Below, one piece after another: positions 11,958 through 24,817 of a DNA stretch of 64,000 bases; within the stretch, counting starts at the first letter, position 1, and each line of letters opens with the position of its first letter. The position numbers and the translations under genes are program-made. The notes beneath the pieces are model-generated. The model saw only the letters and a list, made by a program, of their open reading frames with translations, searched no databases and was not told the origin of the DNA. The DNA is from Membranipora membranacea (taxonomy: Eukaryota; Bryozoa; Gymnolaemata; Cheilostomatida; Membraniporidae), in NCBI GenBank assembly GCA_914767715.1, contig OU612065.1, positions 2,418,001 to 2,482,000 of the forward strand. Reading direction: 5' to 3'.

Positions 11958-11963
11958 AATAAA
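11958..11963 (+). terminator. Polyadenylation signal of the dehydrogenase gene
   Basis: AATAAA, about 270 bases after the stop codon. A second AATAAA at 12010-12015 is an alternative. Confidence 0.45.
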
Positions 11964-12026
11964 TAAATTGATGCTCTGACCTAGTCATTCTAGCTTTGTA
12001 TTTGGTGCCAATAAAACTGTAATAAT

Positions 12027-12170
12027 CTATTTCCATTTTAGCTTATATTCATTCTCAAGATTTTTTTTTCCTTTTTTTATTTTTGGCACTATTCGAAAAC
12101 GATCCGCTACTGGAATGAAATAGAATGTCAATAAAAGTGTTAAAAAAACTGAACCAACTAACAAGGCTAT
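12027..12170 (-). CDS. Possible terminal exon with membrane anchor
   Basis: A clean acceptor (TATACCTTGCAG) is followed by 47 codons and a stop. The peptide has a hydrophobic stretch, LLVGSVFLTLLLTFYFIP, then a strongly basic tail rich in Lys. This would fit a tail-anchored or single-pass membrane protein whose tail faces the cytosol. No upstream exon was found between here and the SEC24 3' end, and the open frame also extends upstream without splicing to an ATG at 12275 (82 residues). Family not recognised. It could be chance. Confidence 0.3.
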   Translation of the reverse strand: MALLVGSVFLTLLLTFYFIPVADRFRIVPKIKKGKKNLENEYKLKWK

Positions 12171-13388
12171 CTGCAAGGTATATACAGTTGGGATTTTGTG
12201 TAGATTATAATAACTGCAACATCCAGTGACATCTTGCATTAAAAATACATTATCAGCAAAACTATTAAAAACCACAATTTGTTTTTCGTGTCGGCATATT
12301 TACATTCGCGGACAAAATGAGGCGATAATATCACAGAGTAAGGATATACAAATAATACATAGCCCCCCCTCCCCTATACAAATAAATATTTTCAGGTCAA
12401 GGTGTTTGGGAGGATCCGAGTTAGCCTTCCTTCTAAAATTGGATAGTTGAACATCTGGAGGCTAACTCACATCCAGGGTGATATTTGGACACATATTCTG
12501 TCTGCAAATTTTCTTGTGATTCACCGATGCTGAAAGTGAAAAAGCTTTGACCTGAGACCCCATTAAATCCCATTATTCATTTTCCAAGATTTGATTCAGT
12601 TCCAAGTAAGAAACCAATGATAATGGGTAAAATATGAGCGCTGGAGATATAACCAGGCTTCCATGGGGTCAGATTAAGTTCACCCTGACACTGCAGTGAG
12701 CACAATGCTGAGCATTAGTTTGTAATAGACATTTTTATTTCTACTGATCACTTGTTAATCAGTCTGCTCATAATGACACCATTGTGGATACAGACTACAA
12801 CAATAATTACTACATTGGCTAGATCATGATAATTCATTCAATTTACAGAAATAAAAGTTAAATTTTGAAAAAAAAGGAGCCATCACATAGGATATAGTGT
12901 CAAAAAAATAAAACGATGGTAATTTTGCTCGCCAAGCTCTACTGCTTCAGATTGGGAGCATTGGATGGCTCTGAGTAATCACATTTATTTTATCATAATA
13001 TTGATGCTTGTGTGGCCGATATACAATTACACAAAGGGAGTCTCTGCAATCTGCTTTAAACAAAGTTATTAGGGATTTTTCTGATTAACATGTACCTCTA
13101 CATTAAAACGAATCATTTTCCACAAGTGGAGCCAAAAAAGCTGCTGGCTCGATCACAAGTAACATTCAACAATAAATAAAGGTCGTCATCTGGTCCCACT
13201 GAAGTGGGGTCAGCCAGGACTCTCACTTTGGTTCAATGTGATTCTTATTGGTTGTTATTAAAAAGATAGTAACATCGCTAAACTCCGCAAGCACAATAAT
13301 TTTCTTTAGGACAGCCAAAACGCAGAGAAATGCATAAATACTGTCAGTTTGGTGTGCATATATATATATAGGCCAACATGTTTGTATA
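12171..13388. other. Gene-free interval, SEC24 3' flank
   Basis: No exon was supported. An imperfect inverted repeat spans about 12547-12675: a left end reading GACCTGAGACCCCATT is matched in reverse by ATGGGGTCAGATTAAG, with CCCATTATTCATT and AATGATAATGGG inside. It may be a decayed MITE. The right part should hold the SEC24 3' untranslated region. Confidence 0.45.
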
Positions 13389-16300
13389 CTAGCTCTTTAT
13401 ATTCTTCTGTATATGTTGTAAGAATTCATAATATGACATAGATGACTCAGTTTTGTCTTCAATCATGTGCTCTATGAACATCTGTCTGTTTCTACTGTCA
13501 TCTCTGTAACAAATATAGATAGATTCACAATTTAGATCAGATGGTTGGTTTCTCACCAAGATAAGAGACGAGAGTAGATAACTTCACATGTGCCATCGCT
13601 CAGCTTTGTGGCAGTTTATCCTCTCTTTTGTGCTGATGGGGATTGAGTCTTTATTTGTCGACAAGCAAACATGGAAGACACAATGCAGTACAGGAGACCA
13701 CTATTTACTCACAAACTCATGTTTTGACTGCAGAAAGACGTTTAGAATATTGGCTTAGCAGCCAAATGGCTTACCTGATAATTAGTAAAGGTGGCAGGTT
13801 AGGCCTGCTCTCCTGTAGATGTGATATAAACAGTCTTAGTCTATCTGATGTATCATTGTCATTCTCAGGTAAATCGATCTGTAAATCAAACATTCAAATG
13901 ACGCAGGAACTTGACATTTGTACAAAGACACTCAGATTATACGCCTTTTTTAATACAACCTTCAAAACATCAATAATCAAACTACATACGAAATGCCAAA
14001 ACGCCATCACAAAAACAATAATTAGGTGATACTTACCAGCCCATCCTGTATAGAGTGGAACTCTGAAACACCGAATACATCCTGACAGAAGTCTGGGTTG
14101 ATGTTAGAACCTATCCATAGGTACAGATGTGTACCGCGGTCTAATAAGAACGCTCCGTGTCTGTCCATACTACCAGAGCTAAGAGCCAGACGAGGAGGCT
14201 GGGGTATAATACCGTCATCCCTCTCTATACCACCCTGTAATTAGTGTAGCAATGTATGAATTTAGCAGTCATAGTCAAACAAATATTACATGTGAAATTA
14301 ATGACCTTCTGTGAGACTGCTGATAAACAGATATAATAGTTACCTCATTATTGAGTGCATGTACTGGATATAGATCTGGTGTTAGTTTCTGCATTAGACG
14401 AGATAGTGGTAAGGTCTTGCACTCATCCATAGCATCTACTCTGTCATCTGTCTTTGTGCTAACTCCTATTCTTATAGACGGGTGTTTGAGCACAGCTGAC
14501 ACATAGAGGGGGAGAAGCCTGAGTGAGTAGGGAGCGGGGAGTGCTCCCATCCTTTGCTGACTACCCAGTGTACCACCGTATGCTCCCAGAGCATCCACCA
14601 CAGCATTGACTAAAGCTTCACGAGCATCGCTCACTGCAGAGTTAATACTCCGATCGACAGCTACAGAATAAATCATTCATTACACAGGCCTCAAAACTAG
14701 ACAATCGATAGAAAACACAAATCTAAACACTAGACTACTGAAAAAAGTTTTAATAAATATATATATATAGATTATTTGACAGCTCTATTTCGTCCATTTT
14801 TATGTGGAAATATAATTGGAATACTAGCAAGAAACTTACCCATCTTAGAGAGAAGGCCTACGACAGCTTGCTGATCAGCGGAGTTAATGATATCTGTTAT
14901 AGAGTTGGTCACAGGTAGACAGAGTGTGTGCACCCTAATCCGTCTCTCTCCTATTCAAAAAACATCAACATTAGCTTGAACATGTACTTGTTTTTAGGCA
15001 TAATATTCTACATTTCACACACAAAAATCGGAGATCCAACTCTTCAGTACCAGTATGCATTGCTATGAAAGAGACACAACATGACATGCTGGTGATTATA
15101 TACCCTAGACTAGAAGATTAGGGTATTCACAGGACAAAAGGTTAATACAGCATAGTAATAGAGAAACCTATGGCCAGCAAACACTCACTCAACCTCATCA
15201 TTTTACATTCACACCCACACCAACTAGTGAAAAATGGTACTAGGTAATATGAAGTCACCTCACTTATTTACTCATAACGGCTACTACAAAACTAACTAGC
15301 ACATTTTATTGAAACTTGTTCCCAATATCATTCCAGGTGAAAACGTCACATACAAGAAAAGATTCACGTATAAAACAAACCTTTACTGCTAGTATAGAGT
15401 AGAGCTGCTTGCATGCAGGCATACGGACTGTCAGTCAGATTCTCTTCTATTGAAACTTGCATACCGAATCCAGCATCAGGGTTTATGTTTGGTAGTGATA
15501 GTAAATCTGTTGACCGCACAAAGAAGTTTCCGTGGAAGCTATGAATGGCTAAACCTGAAATAAGCAAACAAACATCCATGATGTGGTTTTTTTCTAGGCA
15601 AAATTGTGTATACATAATTTGAAAGAAATCTTTTAACTATAGAATGACAATAAGTTTTGCTGGTAAAAATGGTATGTGATGACATCAATTATTATTATAT
15701 ACCTTTTGTGCACCGAACCCTCATCACAGCTTCTAGTCCTATTTTTCTAGTCAGATATCTTTTGAGGTCTGATTCGAATCTCTCTACCTCCATTGGGTTA
15801 TGCATAGTGTTAAGACCAGGGTACGAGTATATGGAGCCACCTGAATGACGGGCTGCACCACCTGCAAAAATAAAAAATGTCTCTTTAGAACGGAGGGGAC
15901 TGTGAAGCAGTTTCAAAGAATGAAGTTTGCCGCTTCATAATGTTTTTTCTACTATAGGGAGTAAGGCGTAAGAGCTAATGTGATTGGCCACTCTTAGGTA
16001 GATGATGACTGGTTCTTAGTGAGACATTGCATCTTATTAGGTTTATTTGATAATGCTAATAAACTATAACTAAGTTTGAGGCAAGTCGTTTTCTCTGAAT
16101 GCTCAGATATATCTATGAGTGAGAAACCTGGCACCTCCAGTAAAAACTTGAGAAATTTTCCACTAAACAATTGTTGAATACAGCTACAACCATAAACCAC
16201 TGTGCTATTGTGACTTGATACTTAGCCTGATGACCTTATGCAACAATGGTAGACTTTCTTACCTATGGTAGCGTGATCAGCGTACTGTCCGTTTAATAAG

Positions 16301-19300
16301 AACATATCGATAGCAATCTGCTGACCGGCTGCTTCTAGACTGAGTAGCTTATAGAAGTCAGTGGCTGGTGGTAGATTAGCAGGTTTAGAAGAGGCTCGCT
16401 GGTTTGGATCTTCTCTGTTAGTTAGTTTACCAGGTCCACAGTTAGGTAAACTCGTCTGTACTACTGTAATCCTACCACCTGTAGCAGCCTGTGATACAAA
16501 ATATCAAAAGATTATTACTCCAATAGTTATTAGGAACATGTCACGTTTGGTTAGAGTTTGTCAGAGAGGATCCTACATTTGTATCTTACCAATCGACACA
16601 AACCCAAAAATACAATATAGTTAGTCACAAACACTCTGTTGGTTGCGACTGGAACTTCCAGAAATTGCCCTGATATAATAAGCATAACCAAGAGTCTTGG
16701 CTCTTAGATAGAGAATTAGCAGAATATAAAGATTCTCAAAATAAGCCTGGATAACCTGGAAAGGTTCACACCGAACCGCAATCCATATTGTTTATACAAG
16801 ATGTGGCAGCGTAACAACCCACCAACATTTTGAGAGCAGCCTGCATAGCGGCTCCCATTGCACTATTGTCATCTTTATAAAATTCATCCTGATGATAGGT
16901 CGGTAGCTTTTCAAGCAATTGTTCCACCAACTCCTTTGATGATTGAAGACTGGCTAAAAGCCCCTCAGGTAGGGGGAGGAAGATGTCTGAAAAACACAAG
17001 GGAAAAGAGAGTCACGTACAGGCCTATTAGAATAATCTCTTTTGGTGGATGAATAAAGCCAACAAAATAGCTTCAAAAAACAGGAAATGTAAGAGCCGCA
17101 CTGCCCTGTACTATGTACAGTACTACCATGTGATACTAGAGTGATACTAGTATACATACCATCGACATCTGAGACTATATGTATCTGAGGAGTAGATAGA
17201 TCTTCAGATAGATTGTAGAAGTGTACACTAGAGTTGTAAGTAATGAATCCTATAAGTGTTCGACTATCACCAGGTATTTTATCTATCTCCTCAGATAGAA
17301 CTTCACAGAAAGACTGCAGGTATCCGGTCTGTAGAGCGTTATAACTCACATCCAGTAAGAATAAATATACACACGGCTGTGGTGGCCTCAACTAAAACAT
17401 GAACAATATTGGTGGGTTAATTACACACACCAGTCAATGTCCAATTACAATTTTATAATCTTCAATGTCGCAAATATTATCAGCTACTGGCAATTTTTTG
17501 TTTGAGCTTGTGGACAAATGTTTGCCTGTGAACACTCATGTTATTGTTGGTTGTAATGAACAGGAGAAGCAATATGCCACGACTGAAATAATAGTGTATC
17601 TCACAGATCACCATACAATACCTCAGGTTGAGAGAAGGCCAGCTACAACAGTGATTGACATACCATCATATGCTATTAAACACGTCACTATGTATCAATT
17701 GAATGACATACTTCAAGGTGGCATTACACACATACCATATATTCCGAAGGCGCTACAAACTCTATTGTAGCTGATTTTATTTCCGGCCGCCTCTCGGGAG
17801 AACCATACGATTTGCTAACAGGGTCAAAATTGAACTCTTCTGGCACTGAAAATAATATAAAAGTTTCACCACTATGAAGAGAATAGGGCTTTCTTCCTTT
17901 TATTGAACAAGACCAGATTAACCTTCAACCATAAATAATGTGAAAAAAGTTGACACATTCCTCAACATTGTTTGAACGTCTGGATCAAATTAGTATGTTG
18001 AAATTTGCATGAGCTGCAAAATGTGCAATGAAATACTTACATTCATTAGCTCTAAAGCAGAGGTTACACCTCCATCTACGCTGATCTACGAATGTTACAA
18101 ATGGGTTGATATAAGTCCTACAAGACCGACATCTCACTATCACCGAAGACTGTATCACCGGTAAATGCTGCAAAACAGAGTGAATATATGACAGCGGGCA
18201 GCCTACCAGTAATGGTATGAAGTGGTTATATTATGTTGAGGTTGATTGATGCTGATGACGGTCGGTAGAAGGTGATGAGAACAGAGAGATAAGATGCAGA
18301 GAGAATCTACATACAGAATCATCAAGTCAGCAGAAGGCAGACATTGATCGAGTGATTAAATAGATATGACAGACAGATCATAAGATGAGGAGAAAGGTAC
18401 ATACATAGTCAGACTCATGATAGAAGAAATAGGCTGGATATGATTGGTAGGGTAGAGCTGCTGCCGTAGTAGTAGTGTTAGGACTCATGCCTGCAGCTGT
18501 AGTAGTATTATATCTCATATGGGAAGGAGAAGAGTAGGAAGAGACGGTCTCACCTTCATCCTCACTTAGTGAATAATCAGCTGATGAGCAGCTGTTATCT
18601 TCACTCTGTTAGACAAACATGACAGACACTATCCAACATGAATATCTTATAAATGTGCCAGTAATAGGCCCATATACTAAATCAGCTGCTGTACAGTGTA
18701 CACGCTACCTGTAGTTATTGCGTACAGCTGGTTTAGGAGATTGGCTTATTACAGGCTGGTTGATTAGATTAATACAACAGAAACTTGGGGCCCATATATA
18801 AAATAAACAGATATATGTCCGTAGGAATATGTATGGCAGAACTAACTAAAATAAAACGAACAAGTAATGAAACAGAAGTTGAGTAGACTAATACTTTCCT
18901 CACTATATGATTCTGACATCCAAGAGGTATGATACTGAGGAAGCTAGAACATGTCAAACCATGCATGAGTATGAATAAGAATGAGTGTATGTACCTACAG
19001 GTAGTAACACGATTTAGAGATAAACAAAATGTTTACTTGGCATTATGCACTAAGATTTTTTTGCACCAACAAAATACAGGCAGAGAACATATCAGAGAAT
19101 TAAATTTACTTACCGATAAGTCTTTGAACGGGTGAATTAATATCCCCAGAGGTAATCTGCATTTCTGCAGAATGCTGTTACTCTGTGGCATCGCATTCAG
19201 TGTACATCTCATGATGCTTTAAATAGAGATTAAATTATATTATAAAACAGTGGTAGCCTGAGAACACACAGTGAAGGGCTCATGATAGTGTAAGAACTAG

Positions 19301-21902
19301 AGGCAGGTATATATATAGTCATCCACTGCCACTATTAAAGGACCCGTCAAATTTACATCAGTACCAGTGGAGAGTTTAAATGTAATCATGATCTTAGATA
19401 GGGATATTTTATCCCTCAGCATTACAGAGCCCTGCCCTTTCATAGTGGGATGTGTATCACAGAATGGGTCATTTCTGTGAGTACGGCAATGAATCAGTGC
19501 CTAAATCCCTGCATAAGTTGTCTTAGTTTTTATCTAACCAGTGTTTCTATAATATATAAATGCTGTCACAGACTCAGCCTGACACACAGCTAAAATCCAC
19601 TTACTCTGGGCTACAGTTATTCTTTTTCATGTGTTCTGGAAGGTTTGGAACAGATGGTCTAACTGGCTCATTCGATAATAAGTTTCTTTCTTGTAATAAG
19701 TTAAATACCCTCATCTCATTCGGTATCTGTTATTAGAATAATACGGACACAAATATGAAAACATCATCTACGGGAGTATACTTATAGGACTATATCAAGA
19801 GCAGAAGAATTATTCAAAGTAAGAACGTCATTGATCTTGTCAGGATGATGATGTAAAGGAAAGTGAAAAGTGGTGAGTAAGGACAAACCTGATGCTGCTG
19901 CTGAATACCCATCCCTCCAAACTGATTATTTAATCCTCCTCCGCCGTACATATTATTCTGGGCAGGGCCCACTGCAGGTGGATAGTGGGGAGGTGCTGCA
20001 GACGGCATCGCTGCAGGCTGTCCAAACCCTCCTGTTACAGGCTGGGGGTTGAACTGACCAGGTGATGGACCTTGGAATTGTCCCATAGGCCTAGGGGGTT
20101 GTGTTGGCATTCCTGGCTGAGGTTGGTTTCCTTGTGGCGGAGGCATTCCAGGTCTTGGTTGATGAGACTGGAACTGCCCCAATGGCGCCATACCGCTAGT
20201 TGGTGGTTGAAACTGATTGTTCATTGTTGGTGGTCCCAAGGGAGGAGCACCGTTTGGTGATTGAGCATTAGATGTGGGTGGTCCAATAGAGAAGTTGACA
20301 GGTGGCTGGCTGTGAGCTGATGCTGGTCCTTGTAGGTGAGGCTGTGGAAAGAGGGGACGAGGTCCACCTCTTGGAGACGGAGTCGAGTTTGGCACTGGAG
20401 AACCAGATGGTGGTGTGCCCAAAGCACTCGCTAAAACAGACAGTTAACCGATAAAAGCCTATACACATGACTGAGGCTTATCACAACATAGATAACCAAA
20501 GTGTTCAGCACATGATAATGCCTTCTGGAATGTCATTTCTGTATATGAGCAGTCAATAACTTGGGCTTCATACAAGTTAAGACCATATTGTGGCGTATCG
20601 TTTCAGAGCAGAGTAAATGATTTGAGCATGATAAACACAAAATTTAAAGAAATCTTGATATATTGTCATCACCCGTCCTAACAAAAAAGAGAAGTTTACT
20701 CACTTGGCGTACCAGACCTGAACTGGCCTTCCAGAGCATCAAAATGCAGAGTTGGTATCGGAGATGGAACCCGAGATGTGTTTAACGATGTAGGCTCTGT
20801 AAAAAGTCAAAGAGAAATCATGCTCACTATGACATTTAGTAGACCATGGAATAGTTAAGTAAGTTTTGTTAATGATCAGAGACACAATAATTGAATGACA
20901 AGCATGCAGTAATTAACTCTCACCAACAGTTACATGTCAAATCAGTGCCTGTAAGCAGGCTGCAGTGTAGAGACTAATTTCATTGCCATAATTTATATAT
21001 GTATACTAAGCATGCAAGGTGGATGGTGATAACATCTGACTTGTATTATGACTTCTAGCTCATTACTGAATACAGACTTTGATATGAGTACCTGAATTAG
21101 TAGGCGTAATGTTTTGAGAATGAGGGGGGCCAACATGAGTGGTTTGAGAATAGATCCCTTTACCATGGTAGGGGGCTGGCAGAAGTTCACTACCAGAGCC
21201 AGATGCTACAAGCAAGCATTAAACATGTCAACGAGAATAGGTATTACCATTAAGCCTAACATTGCATGCACAGTTAACGAGATAGACAGAGTGATCACAT
21301 TTTACATTATGCTGGGATGTAAAAATAAGTAAGATAATTAATATCAATACCCATGAGTGAAGCAACCAGCTCGACTAGGTTTATCCATCCAACAACTTGG
21401 TCATCTGTACTTAAGGTTGAGATGGGATGAATCAAAAGGAGAAGAAAAAGTAAAATTTACGTTAGTGCAGATAAAGCTCCTTACAAAGCAGCAAGCTTAT
21501 TAAGATATTATACTCACGCTGCAGAGAAGTCATCGCTGGAGGAGGTCTAGCAATTTGAGGAGAGTCCGGAGCTCCAGGCGCCATTGAGGGGGGTGGACCT
21601 CCCATGTGAGGAAACTGAGGTCCATTTGGCATCATTTGCGGTCTAGGCGGTAAGTTACCAAGGGAAGAAGCACCAGTTAGGGGACCGGATGGAGGTGGAC
21701 CTGGTTTAGGCGGACCAGAATTAAACTGTCCAAGACCATTCATTGGATTCATTACTGGAGGTAGCCTTGGTTGGTTCATAGGTTGAAGATTATTAGCTGG
21801 AGGGCCCATCGGTGGGCCTCCATATTGACCAGCAGACTGGAATACCGGGGGTCCCGGCATCATACCTTGCTGACCGTTAGGGGGTGGTGGATTCCAAGAC
21901 AT
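13389..21902 (-). CDS. SEC24: SEC24 (A/B type) COPII cargo adaptor, complete
   Basis: The 19 exons, in coding order, are 21518-21902, 21092-21205, 20704-20796, 19889-20430, 19605-19726, 19114-19216, 18405-18605, 18041-18167, 17736-17845, 17160-17391, 16823-16986, 16263-16488, 15703-15861, 15381-15554, 14840-14950, 14344-14660, 14037-14234, 13775-13878 and 13389-13503. Every phase matches, giving 1,198 residues (1,131 without exon 7). The first 380 residues are Pro/Gly/Gln-rich and disordered. Then come the zinc finger (RCRSCRTYINPF...RCNLC), the trunk with FLLDVSYNALQTGYL, the beta-sandwich with YLTRKIG and FHGNFFVRSTDLLSL, a helical domain and the gelsolin-like end (LYLWIGS). Sec24 binds Sec23 and cargo sorting signals at ER exit sites. 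YLTRKIG and the finger sequence assign it to the A/B branch rather than C/D. The start is the ATG of MSWNPPPP, in frame with an upstream ATG. Confidence 0.95.
18405..18605 (-). other. SEC24: Candidate cassette exon of SEC24
   Basis: This 201-bp exon has good splice sites (TTGTCTAACAG acceptor, GTATGTACC donor) and is phase 0 at both ends. It encodes 67 residues rich in Ser, Thr, Tyr and acidic residues, between HPFKDLS and HLPVIQSS. In known Sec24A/B proteins those two segments are contiguous, so skipping the exon yields the canonical protein. Confidence 0.7.
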
Positions 21903-24817
21903 GCTGATGTGATGTATAGAGCAACTGTAATATCCAGTCAATAGGGGCTTTCAGGTCATGTTCTTAAGGTTCTGAAACACAACAAACAGAGTCATTCTCA
22001 AACCTAAAACGCAATAAATGTAATCATTTTGCTGCACATTGACTAGTTTGATGTCAACTTCAACGGCTAAATACGTGAACACCAAGACTTGATTCATGAG
22101 AAATGACAGTGCTCAGATGAATGCAGATTATCTCCTACAAGCACATACTTGAATGCCTCAAAACTATGCTTGAACCTGAAACTGCAGATTATTCACTGCA
22201 GAGTGTTTATTGTTTGTGTTATCTAAACAAAATTGTTTACGTGTTTTCATCAGAAAATCTCTTAGTTTTGCTAATACTTGTTTTACCAGTCACTTATAAC
22301 TGTGTTACCAAGAAGTTTAAGACATTATTTCACTGCGTAATAAATAACCACTGTTCTTAATTGCGAGTGAAAAAGAAACTACCAAGCTATAATTGTAGTT
22401 TCTAGCCATGCACCTTAAATATGAACTTAACATTATAGTAGAGGAGATCGTCACCAAGAAACTCCCACCAGTACAACACTACAGTGACTCAGTGAGAGAC
22501 TTGAATCTCAGGTAACTGAAACATACTTGATAGGTCCTTCTCCTAGGCTTACAACCCATCCAATTCATACATACATAGCAATAAAAATAGCATACATAGT
22601 ATGTATGTTATTCTTATTGTTATGTATGTATGAATTGGATGGGTTGTAACATACATTACAATTACATACATACTAAAATATATCTAGTTACATGTGCAAC
22701 ATAGTTGTAAAATGAATTATACCTACACCAAGTTGAAGAAATGTCACTAGTGACACAGTCACAGCCAGAAGCTCACTGATTAGACTTGCAGCCAGTGTAT
22801 GAGTGCATCTAATCAGTCAATCAATGTCGTGCTGTTGGTCTAATTATTATTATACTTATACTATTATACTAACTAACTTAAGTAGAGTTAGATTGGTACT
22901 ATCTATTGTGCTGATGGTATCAATTTGTACATATTTTACCTTACAATGTAATATTTGGACTCTCCTTCGTTTGCATCAGTGTTAATTTTGACCACTGGTC
23001 TCCAGAAGACTATACATAGGCGTGTCTTTGGTGTGCTACCTTCATTAATTTTTGTTTTTTTGTTTCAGATGAGCTGTCAACCGGAAGCTTCCCATTTCAA
23101 TGCACTTGCGCATAAGGCGAAAGAGAATTCTATATGATGCAATTCGAATAATGTTTTTCTTGTTTGCATATAAAATTGAACATTCATCACTTGGCTGCAG
23201 CACAAATATTTTAATGTTTGAATTGTGTTCATCCATGGGACATTTCAACGATCGAAGCTGACATAAGAATTTAATTCGATCAAATTTGATCCGGAAGTGA
23301 GTTGTTCTCCAATCCAAAGTTCAGGAGAGTGATAGATTCACTATTAGAGACTAGTCATCAGCTGTAATATACCTACAGCCAAGCCTACCACATATATCCT
23401 TTTAATCTAAACAGCAACTGACAGACAACTGTAAGTTGGTGTGGGGTTGTTTTACTGTGTGATATCATCATAAACAGCATTGGCTTACTTGTGTGAAGTC
23501 TTGACTCTAGGGAGAGAAGGTACTGACTCTGAGTGAGTCTGACTGACTTTCACTAGACTTGGTTAGAGTCTTAGGGTAAGGGGGGTTTGATATTAATACA
23601 TTATTATTATAATAATGTATTGTTATTGTATGTATTATCATTGTTATTGTACACTAACACACATACATTCATTTACCATATATTAACTATATATTTATCT
23701 GCAGTGTGTACTGTGTGTTGGGTAAAGTCAGTAGATTCATCAGCAATCACCAATCCATTCTAACACCAACAATACAATGATTAAAACTGTTTCATTTGGT
23801 TTGCATTCTTTTTGATGAGTGTAGGCTATTAGGAAACTGGTTGGCAACCCAGAAAGGCTTTGGCCATTATTTTTGTCACAATACACGATTGTCTTGTCGT
23901 TGAGATATTCAATGAGGTTCTTGCCCTCACTCAGTCACCTCAACTCTATACATAACTGTTGTAGTATAGTTGCTATGATATCAGTACATCACAGAAATCA
24001 GTAAATACAATGCCAGTCCAGTCATGGCTTCAGATGAGTAGGCCTACATTAGGTACTGCTGTCCACAGTGTGTAAATATAGGCTAAGGTCTGTTCCCTCA
24101 AAGATTAATAGGCTCGCTTAGATCACAGAGTTCAATAGGGAGTGCTTATGGTCTATTTCTATCTAGGGATCCTTCTATCAAGCATGACATAAAGCTGATA
24201 AAAAATTGCTTAAAACCCAATTAAAAGATAATGAATTAGAGGCTGTTAGAGTCTCATCATTACTAAAAATGCTGATTCTGCCATGTAAAACATTGGTTTC
24301 ACATGACAGCTTAGGCCTACTCTATTATCACATTGTACAATAGTTACATTGGAGTTATAAATGTTTATATTGTGATTCTAAGTATGTACACTACAGATAT
24401 ATTCTGGTCATCACTCATTAGGTTATTGATAATACAGATCTTAATTGGAAAAATACAGCTTACTATGGGGACTGACGACATTCTTCTATGATCAGTGCTG
24501 TACGAAATTCTTGATTAGCACTCAACCCTCTCTCTATATAAATACCCTACAAATTAAAAGTTAACATTGAACTTGAAAAACTTATATTTAGTACTTTATT
24601 ACTGGTCATGTACAGACATTGTGTAAATGCTCTTAAACTGATGGTGGTATACGATGAAGAGGGTGTTCATTGGGTAGAGCCTGCCTGTGCTTTCACCTGT
24701 GCCTGCTATTACTCTCAAAACTGAGTAAAGAGGGCTTCTTGTTATTTTTGAGTTCCTACTCTTCTCCTACTCCTATAATAGTTAATTTACATTAATTATT
24801 TTCTTGCAGAAAACAGA
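21903..24817. other. Divergent SEC24-SAR1 intergenic region
   Basis: No coding exon was supported. It must hold both promoters. An acceptor (TTGTGTTTCAG) just upstream of the SEC24 ATG, near 21973, and one (TTTCTTGCAG, ending 24810) just before the SAR1 ATG suggest 5' untranslated introns on both sides. A donor-like ACTGTAAGT near 23429 could end a non-coding SAR1 exon. A long hairpin lies at 22549-22649 and an AT-rich palindrome (TACATTATTATTATAATAATGTA) near 23598-23620. Confidence 0.5.
22549..22649. mobile_element. Near-perfect 101-bp hairpin (MITE-like)
   Basis: The ends TTACAACCCATCCAATTCAT and its exact complement (ATGAATTGGATGGGTTGTAA) start a foldback that continues through CATACATA repeats to the centre, with a few mismatches. 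No coding capacity. It could be a foldback MITE, and if transcribed would form a long hairpin RNA. Confidence 0.8.

Noticed and set aside
20072-20468. Additional genes opposite the SEC24 proline-rich exon
   Set aside because: Open frames in other frames are shadows of the biased Pro/Gly/Gln coding sequence.
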